Shown here: in pieces, positions 58,651 through 64,000 of the stretch
How positions within the stretch are numbered: the first letter of the stretch is position 1
How the letters are laid out: each line of letters starts with the position of its first letter
Assembly: GCF_026210795.1 (NCBI RefSeq)
Contig: NC_089453.1
Coordinates: forward strand, 1,118,501-1,182,500
Direction of reading: 5' to 3'
DNA length: 64,000 bases
From: Rhizophagus irregularis
Taxonomy: Eukaryota > Glomeromycota > Glomeromycetes > Glomerales > Glomeraceae
Position numbers and translations under genes: made by a program
The notes under the pieces: generated by a model
Databases searched by the model: none
Told to the model about the DNA's origin: nothing
Seen by the model: the letters and a program-made list of their open reading frames with translations, nothing else

Positions 58651-59505
58651 GCATCCTTAATCTTTTCTTTCACCAAGCGCGCTCGTGCTAAACAGCTCAA
58701 CCGAAATCGTCATAGAGTTTTCACGCTGGATTCTGTGTCCGCTTCTCAATGGGATGATTTTTCCACTCTATTAGACTCCTTTTGTGATGTTTCTCTTGAT
58801 GATTTTAAGTCTTGGCATCTGAATTGAAAATGTGAATTTCTTCATTCTCAGATTGTTAAGGCTGCGATCAAGATCCTCCCTAATAGTCATGTCTCAAATC
58901 AATTCACTCCCAAGGTCCCAAAGGACTTGGATTTGCTTACTCACATTTATCGCTTTGTTACAAAAGTTACTGCCACCATACGGTCTCTTACTCGACGACC
59001 TGATGATTTTTCCTTTGTGCACGAATCCAAATGGTCACATTATCTTCCAAGACTTGCCGCTATCCTTGCTCGATACAAGAGTGTTTTTGTGGACGCTCCT
59101 CCTTTACCGAATTTTCTAGCTTTTTGCACCTCAGATTCCTTTGCCTCTTTATTTTCTTCTCTTTCTCACATTTCTAAAACGTTGCGTGGTTTGCATGTTT
59201 TGAAAGAATGTGAATTTCAAGAAATATCCATTACTGCACATATTGATAGATGTAATGAGAACTTTGAGTCAGATATCTCTTCCTTTATCAACTCATCCCT
59301 TTCTAGAACCTGGAGATGTATTGTTTTAGATCGTGTATTTATTGATCACCCTACTTGACTGCATTTGGTCACTGATCCGAAAGACATTATGTCTGAAGCT
59401 GTTAACCATTTTCAAAATTATGTTCCTATTAACCTGCCTTTCACCAGTGAACCTTCTTCTTTACCTGAGCATTGGGCTAATGCTTATGCCCTTTGGATTC
59501 GGTAG
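58651..59505 (+). pseudogene. Captured LINE ORF2 slice (between endonuclease and RT)
   Basis: Reads TKRARAKQLNRNRHRVF, SASQWDDF, VDAPPLP, SLSRTWRCIVLDRVFI, DPKDIMSEAVNHFQNYV and EHWANAYALW, which align with the linker of LINE2 ORF2 (KSRLKQTKEMRTIF .. SIEKRLIVLDRVLVV .. PARWQQAY). TGA near 58826 and TGA near 59357 break it. It starts after the endonuclease and stops before the RT. It is a different LINE family from LINE1-3. Confidence 0.7.
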
Positions 59506-59806
59506 ATGCTTCAATCTATGATTCTTTATTGGACCATCAACCAATTCATGCCCTAAACCCTAATATCTATTATACTTTGAGGGCGTCTTGAACCTACAAA
59601 AAAAAGAATGAAAACGTTAGTAAACGTTTCGTTAAATAAAATTTTTAAAAAAATCTAACTCTCCTACCGAAGTACCCATGCGTCTAAAAGCCGAATAACT
59701 AAAAAAAAAAAAATTTGAAATTAGTTTATTAAGGCGAAAACGAGGGAAATAAAAAAAATTAAAAACTTACCGAAATACCGTATCCAAAGAGCCGAGGCGT
59801 CACCTA

Positions 59807-60050
59807 TAAGGTTGCTTGCCGAAACCTAGGGATTTAGGCAAGATGGCGTTTCGCTGAAAAGCGAAATTCTGCCGAAACTATATTAAAGTTATATTAAAAA
59901 ACTGGCGAAACTTTGGAGAAAGGCGAAACTGCCGAAACTTATTATAAATGCCGAAACTGCCAAAACTCTGCCGAAACTATAATAAATCTATAGTAAAATT
60001 TTGACGAAACTAATCGTAGGATTTTGAAGAGGTTTAGACAAGCAACCTTA
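59807..60050 (-). mobile_element. MITE family A, copy 3 (244 bp)
   Basis: Opposite orientation to the other copies, with the perfect 8-bp duplication GTCACCTA (59799-59806 and 60051-60058). Confidence 0.93.
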
Positions 60051-61574
60051 GTCACCTAAAAAGAAGGAAGAGGGAATGGACGAAAGAAAGGGGAAAGGGA
60101 AAGACGAAAAAGTGAGAGGAAAGGGAGACGAAAGAGTGAGTAGAAAGGGGAAGACGAAAGGGTGATGAAGGAGTGTGTGGAAAAGTAAAGTGAGTGGAAA
60201 GGGGGGAGACGAAAGTGTGAGAAAAAAAAGTTTAAATAAGGTTAATATATAGTAGTATCGCGTAATGCACGTGATACATAATTACAAAATATCGACCAAA
60301 AAGTTATTGGTCGATTTTTTTTCATTGATTTTACCGATTTTTGCCATTGGTCAAAAAATGTGACGAATCACATGACCAATCGGCAAAAATTATGCCGAAA
60401 GCTCTTAACGGTCAAAAGTTTTGATTTCGACCAGTGTAAGAATCTACCTCCTCATCTTCCTTATTATCTTTTACCTATTCATCTTCGTCCTTGTCAGACA
60501 ATGCTATTCATTTGAATCAAAATATGTACTATCGAACAATTAAAGTAAGTATTTTTTTATTATCTGTCATTGAATTTTCCCAAATATTTACGTTTATTTA
60601 TTATTTATAGAAAGAAGTCTTTATCTGGGTAGATTCTGAATTTAAGGATATATATGAGATTGATAGTGATCGTACGTGGCTTGAGCAAAAAGAAAATATA
60701 ATTACAAAATTACTTCCACCGCTTTATAAGTTAGTCAACAAAAAGTATAATGTTTCGAATAGTGACATCTTAAAGATGTTACATGGACGTTGGCATTCAC
60801 GCCATCGTATAAGCAATATAAAGAAGCAAGGAGACGACAAAATGAAAATGGATAGGAGAAGATTAAAGAAGAATTCAAGAACTATGGACGTTAGTAACCA
60901 TTTTATTAATATGAAGTGGGAATTTAGTTAATTTTATTTAATTTTATAATTATTTATTATTATAGAAAAAAAAAAAGAGCTCAAGCGGCAAACTATTTAA
61001 TAGAAAATAATGATAAATACATTCGTAGATACCCGAAGAAGAAGCTTGTACGAATTTTTAAGGAATCTGGTTATCATTCAGAGGAGTGGGAGGAAACCGA
61101 TTCTGATGAAGAAAATGATATAATTGGTAAAGAATCTGCTGTTAAAGAAAAGACAATATCAATTCATATATATAAAACATGGTGGCGTTTTTCTGCAGTA
61201 TGTACTATATATTTATAATTATTTTTTTTATTTTATTTATTTTATTTATTAATAGTAATTATTTATTAAAGCTTCAGCATTTATTACATGATTGGATTGA
61301 TCCGACCGTTGAAAAACTGAGGAAAAAACCTCGAATTCTAAAAATTAAAAGAGTTCAAAGATGTAAAACAACAACAAGTATGCCTCCAGTGGATACACCA
61401 AATTGGTGTCTGACTGATGAGGTTCTTAAAAGATTTAATCGTTCAACAAATGAAATTCCAACATATGATTATAATACTGATCAAGATGAAGAAATTGACG
61501 AATATCATAACGATGAATATGAAAATAAAAAAATAAAAAATAAAAAAAACAAAAAAAGCAAAAAAAGGGGGTAA

Positions 61575-61898
61575 AAAAACATAAAAATAATTAAATATTA
61601 TGATTAAATACTTTTATTAGGTTATTCTTATCAATTGGCATTTATACAAATTGATTAAAATAAAGTTGTATGTAAGATTAATTTGAACATTCAATCCAAT
61701 TAATTTTAAAATAAAATATGTATATTTTTAATATTTTCGTCAGTTATTCGTGATATCAGAAAAAATAAAAAAAAATTGAAAATAAGGGGTTTTATATGAA
61801 TAAATGATTATCTTTAATATTAAAATACTTTTTTTAGTAATAATTTTAATATACCTCTTTGAATTATATAATACAAATACAATAAATAAATATTTTGC
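61575..61898. other. Outer element 3' spacer
   Basis: AT-rich and without features between the partner gene stop and the subterminal repeats. Confidence 0.4.
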
Positions 61899-62102
61899 AT
61901 ATCGGTACCCGATATGTGTAAGATTGATTCAGTGTTACATATCAGTGACTAATCGTTTAGATATCGGGAATCCAATTTTTAGGCATATTTGATATGTTAC
62001 ATATCGGGTACCCAATATGTAATAAATGTCTGATATGTATCTGATTAGTTACTGATATATAGGTACCCAATATGTATCCGATAGCATCAATTTTGACCAG
62101 TG
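61899..62102. repeat. Outer element right subterminal repeat zone
   Basis: CGGTACCCGATATGTG, ATCGGGTACCCAATATGT and related words lead to the right terminus ATTTTGACCAGTG. Confidence 0.78.
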
Positions 62103-64000
62103 TTAGTAAAAGAATTATCATATTTAGGTTGGAACATTAACGTATGCCAAGTAAGAGCCCAATCGACCAGATACGGAGATGGGTCCGTTAATAAGGAAAT
62201 AAAACTAAAATGAGAAAGATCTAAAAGGTCTTTCATATATATCATTTGATAATATTGCTTAAGCAAATGTCTTGGATTAAATTCACAGACCACGTCATCA
62301 TAGACCAAAATATAATTATGAACTGCGGCTAGATCAAGGCGAGAAATAAGAACAACGTCCTCAGATGTGTGTGCTGTATTTAAGGTTGCTTGTCTAAACC
62401 TCTTCAAAATCCTATGATTAGTTTCATCAAAATTTTACTATAGATTTATTATAGTTTTAGCAGAGTTTTGGCAGTTTCGGCATTTATAATAAGTTTTGGC
62501 AGTTTACCTTTCTCCAAAGTTTCACCAGTTTTTAATATAACTTTAATATAGTTTCGGCAGAATTTCGCTTTTCGGCGAAACACCATCTTGCCTAAACTCC
62601 TAGGTTTCGGCAAGCAACCTTAGCTGTATTAGCTAAAGAGTCAGCAAAGTCATTCCAATAAAAATTAGAGCGCGCTTTAACTTTGAAGGGTAGAACTGAA
62701 AGGTTTTTGTCTACAATCAATTTTTGAATAATAGCCCAAAGTTCAAAGTTGGTGGTCTTATAATAAAGACGGAATCTAAATAATCAGATAGGAAATAATG
62801 TTTCAAACCCTCAATGGAAGTCTGTGAATCAGTATAAATATAAATAACAGAATTTGCAGGAGAAGCTGACAAAGCTGCATAAATAGCAGCAGCTTCGGCT
62901 CGAGAAGAAGAAGACCAATCGTGAATAATACCCTGTTTATAAGTGGCAATGGAATTAAGGAAGCCAGAATCTTTAACAATTTGAACCCAGCCCCAACCCA
63001 TAGAGACATCATTAGTTCCTAAATTAATAAGAGAACCATCAGTGTAAAGGTATAATGTGAATCTGAAGAGAGCACAACCGATGATGATGCAGCAACATTG
63101 CCAGCCGTGAGTAAAGGTGAAGCAGGTGAAGCCATGTCAACAGTGCCAATGGAAGTACAAGAAATATCAGCAGCTAACGTTGAGCAAGTGGAGAGATTAC
63201 AATTTGAAGTAACATAATCCATAATTTCAGCCCATGACACTGTAGCAGACAAACAGGATGTGTGATTTGTAATGGATAATTTCTTCATAGGTAAAATCTA
63301 TGACTGACGAAGAGTGACCGAATAGGAGTAAGCCACAGAACTAGTAGCAACTGATTTCTTTGAGTAGGAAGATTTATTTATATTCAAATTACAGCCAGGA
63401 TAAGGTTGTGGGGGGTTTCGCACAAAGGTATCATAATCTATATTATTGTTCATCATTATTGCACTATGATAAAAATTACGGGAAGAAAAGAAGGGATAAC
63501 AAATTAATCAGACGAAATCTTATTGACTTGGTCTGAGGAAGAGCCACCAGAAATGGAGCTAATAAATCTTTCAATAGAGCTGGATAAGTGATTGAATTTA
63601 TTATCTAAAGATCGTTGAAAGAAATAAATTTCAGCGCGTTCTTTATTGATAGTATCTTTATCAGCAGTTACGGAGATGGAAGAAAAGGAAGTGATAGAGC
63701 GGGGAGCTGGGATCGTTGGAGGAGGAAGGACCAAACCAGAAAAGGACATGTTCAAGGTAGGCGGGTTGGATTGTGTTATATAAGGGGGTGCTTTGGTGAT
63801 TGTCAACTAGCATGTGTGGAGAATCATTTGGATCAGGCGTGAGAACATTGTCTTGCTTATGTCCAAAAACACAGAGTTCCAGCTGAGATATTCTTTGGTT
63901 AGCCAATTCGAGAACATGTATTCTAGCACGTACACTAGCCATATCTTCTTGAAAGCTTTTGAGCACTGAAAGAATCTCTTGAATTTGGAAGCAATTGGGA
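62103..64000 (-). pseudogene. LINE4: RNase H-containing LINE remnant (upstream half)
   Basis: From the right on the minus strand: an ORF1-like Ser/Pro-rich and coiled-coil part (63507-63966, RIHVLELANQRISQLEL) and a short leader (63298-63460, NNIDYDTFVRNPPQPYPG). The sequence then passes directly to RNase H near 63060-62650 (LYTDGSLIN, SSRAEAAAIYAAL, IYTDS, NDFADSLANTA), so endonuclease and RT appear deleted. A family A MITE (62381-62622) interrupts LANTA. The rest (LDLAAVHNYILVYDDVVCEF .. YLVDWALTW .. PKYDNSFT) runs to 62103 and resumes at 25659. It is a different family from LINE1-3. Stops and frameshifts make it dead. Confidence 0.75.
62381..62622 (+). mobile_element. MITE family A, copy 4 (242 bp)
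   Basis: Perfect 8-bp duplication GCTGTATT (62373-62380 and 62623-62630), inserted in the LINE4 RNase H region. Slightly diverged inside (TTTTGGCAG, CACCATCTTG). Confidence 0.93.

Larger units (their letters stand above)
57383..60436. mobile_element. 3054-bp CACTGG element carrying a LINE slice and a hairpin array
   Basis: Ends CACTGGTCGGAAA and TTTCGACCAGTG with the 3-bp duplication TAA (57380-57382 and 60437-60439). There is no transposase. It contains a hairpin tandem array (57780-58630), a LINE ORF2 slice (58651-59505) and a family A MITE (59807-60050). It probably depends on a TNP2 transposase in trans. Confidence 0.82.
57365..61574 (+). pseudogene. TNP2 partner gene, outer copy, first exon split by a 3-kb CACTG element
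   Basis: ATGATG at 57365 is followed by three codons, then the inserted element (57383-60436). The Ser-rich exon 1 continues to 60544. Exons 2 (60611-60889), 3 (60966-61197) and 4 (61272-61574) are intact and splice with GT/AG in phase: KEVFIWVDSEFKDIYEID, KLLPPLYKLVNKKYNV, GRWHSRHR, KKKRAQAANYLIENNDKYI, GYHSEEWEE, TWWRFSA, MPPVDTPNWCLTDEVLKRFN and a Lys-rich tail. The target site reads TAA in frame, so either that is a stop or translation starts at the later ATG near 60530. This is the better-preserved copy of the pair. Confidence 0.7.
25660..62102. mobile_element. Outer giant CACTA-like (CACTG-ended) transposon, about 36.4 kb
   Basis: The left end CACTGGTCAAAATC (25660) and right end ATTTTGACCAGTG (62102) are perfect 13-bp inverted repeats. 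Flanks carry the 3-bp duplication TTA (25657-25659 and 62103-62105), the length typical of CACTA/EnSpm elements. Excision restores the LINE4 reading frame. Both ends have subterminal GGTACC/CGATATGTG repeats. Its own genes are the TNP2-type transposase at 49931-56907, the divergent partner gene at 57365-61574 and a SANT/Myb-like gene at 48362-49088. About 19.3 kb of the length is a second element (26256-45545) nested in the left subterminal zone. All transposase copies are broken. Confidence 0.88.

Overview
The window is AT-rich eukaryotic DNA with short spliceosomal introns (GTAAGT/GTATGT donors, TAG/AAG acceptors), almost no intact long ORFs, and dense nested transposons. Together with the gene families present (TNP2-type transposase, LINEs with an RNase H domain, SNF2, HSP20-like, SANT/Myb-like and Ser-rich proteins), this fits a repeat-rich fungal genome. 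An arbuscular mycorrhizal fungus of the Rhizophagus type is my best guess; that is inference from memory of the families, not a search.

Layout. 1-17204 is a TIR element (X') that received two LINE insertions in head-to-head orientation: LINE1 on the minus strand (1-7434) and LINE2 on the plus strand (8080-15917, complete, 16-bp target duplication). A long tRNA-like SINE (15934-16901) follows, bounded by the same target sequence. 17205-24770 is a graveyard: a palindromic MITE, an integrase-like pseudogene split by a MITE, a retropepsin-like pseudogene split by a Mutator-like element that carries a 190-bp satellite with a three-monomer higher-order pattern, and an AGGTCA-bounded hairpin element.

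The main discovery is at 25660-62102. A LINE ORF on the minus strand (LINE4) stops at 62103 and resumes at 25659. Removing everything between, with one copy of the 3-bp duplication TTA, joins the two pieces in frame. The removed segment begins CACTGGTCAAAAT and ends with its inverted complement. It is therefore a roughly 36.4-kb CACTA-like (CACTG-ended) transposon. A second element with the same ends (26256-45545, duplication AAT) is nested in its left subterminal region. Each has palindromic GGTACC/CGATATGTG subterminal repeats and a divergent gene pair: a TNP2-type transposase on the minus strand and a multi-exon Ser-rich/basic-tailed protein on the plus strand, with ATGs 455 and 457 bp apart. 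The second gene may be a TNPA-like partner. The elements also carry a SNF2/RAD5-like ATPase, two RRM proteins (one fused to a Q-rich linker and an HSP20-like domain), an RG-rich protein and a spliced SANT/Myb-like gene.

Nearly every gene has one to a few disabling mutations, many of them C-to-T type. The outer transposase is additionally cut by a TA-duplicating TIR element (itself holding LINE3), by a 295-bp MITE and by a 1162-bp TIR element. Its partner gene is cut by a 3-kb CACTG element. Four copies of a 242-244-bp MITE with perfect 8-bp duplications are scattered through the window. The rest is intergenic AT-rich DNA and minisatellites.
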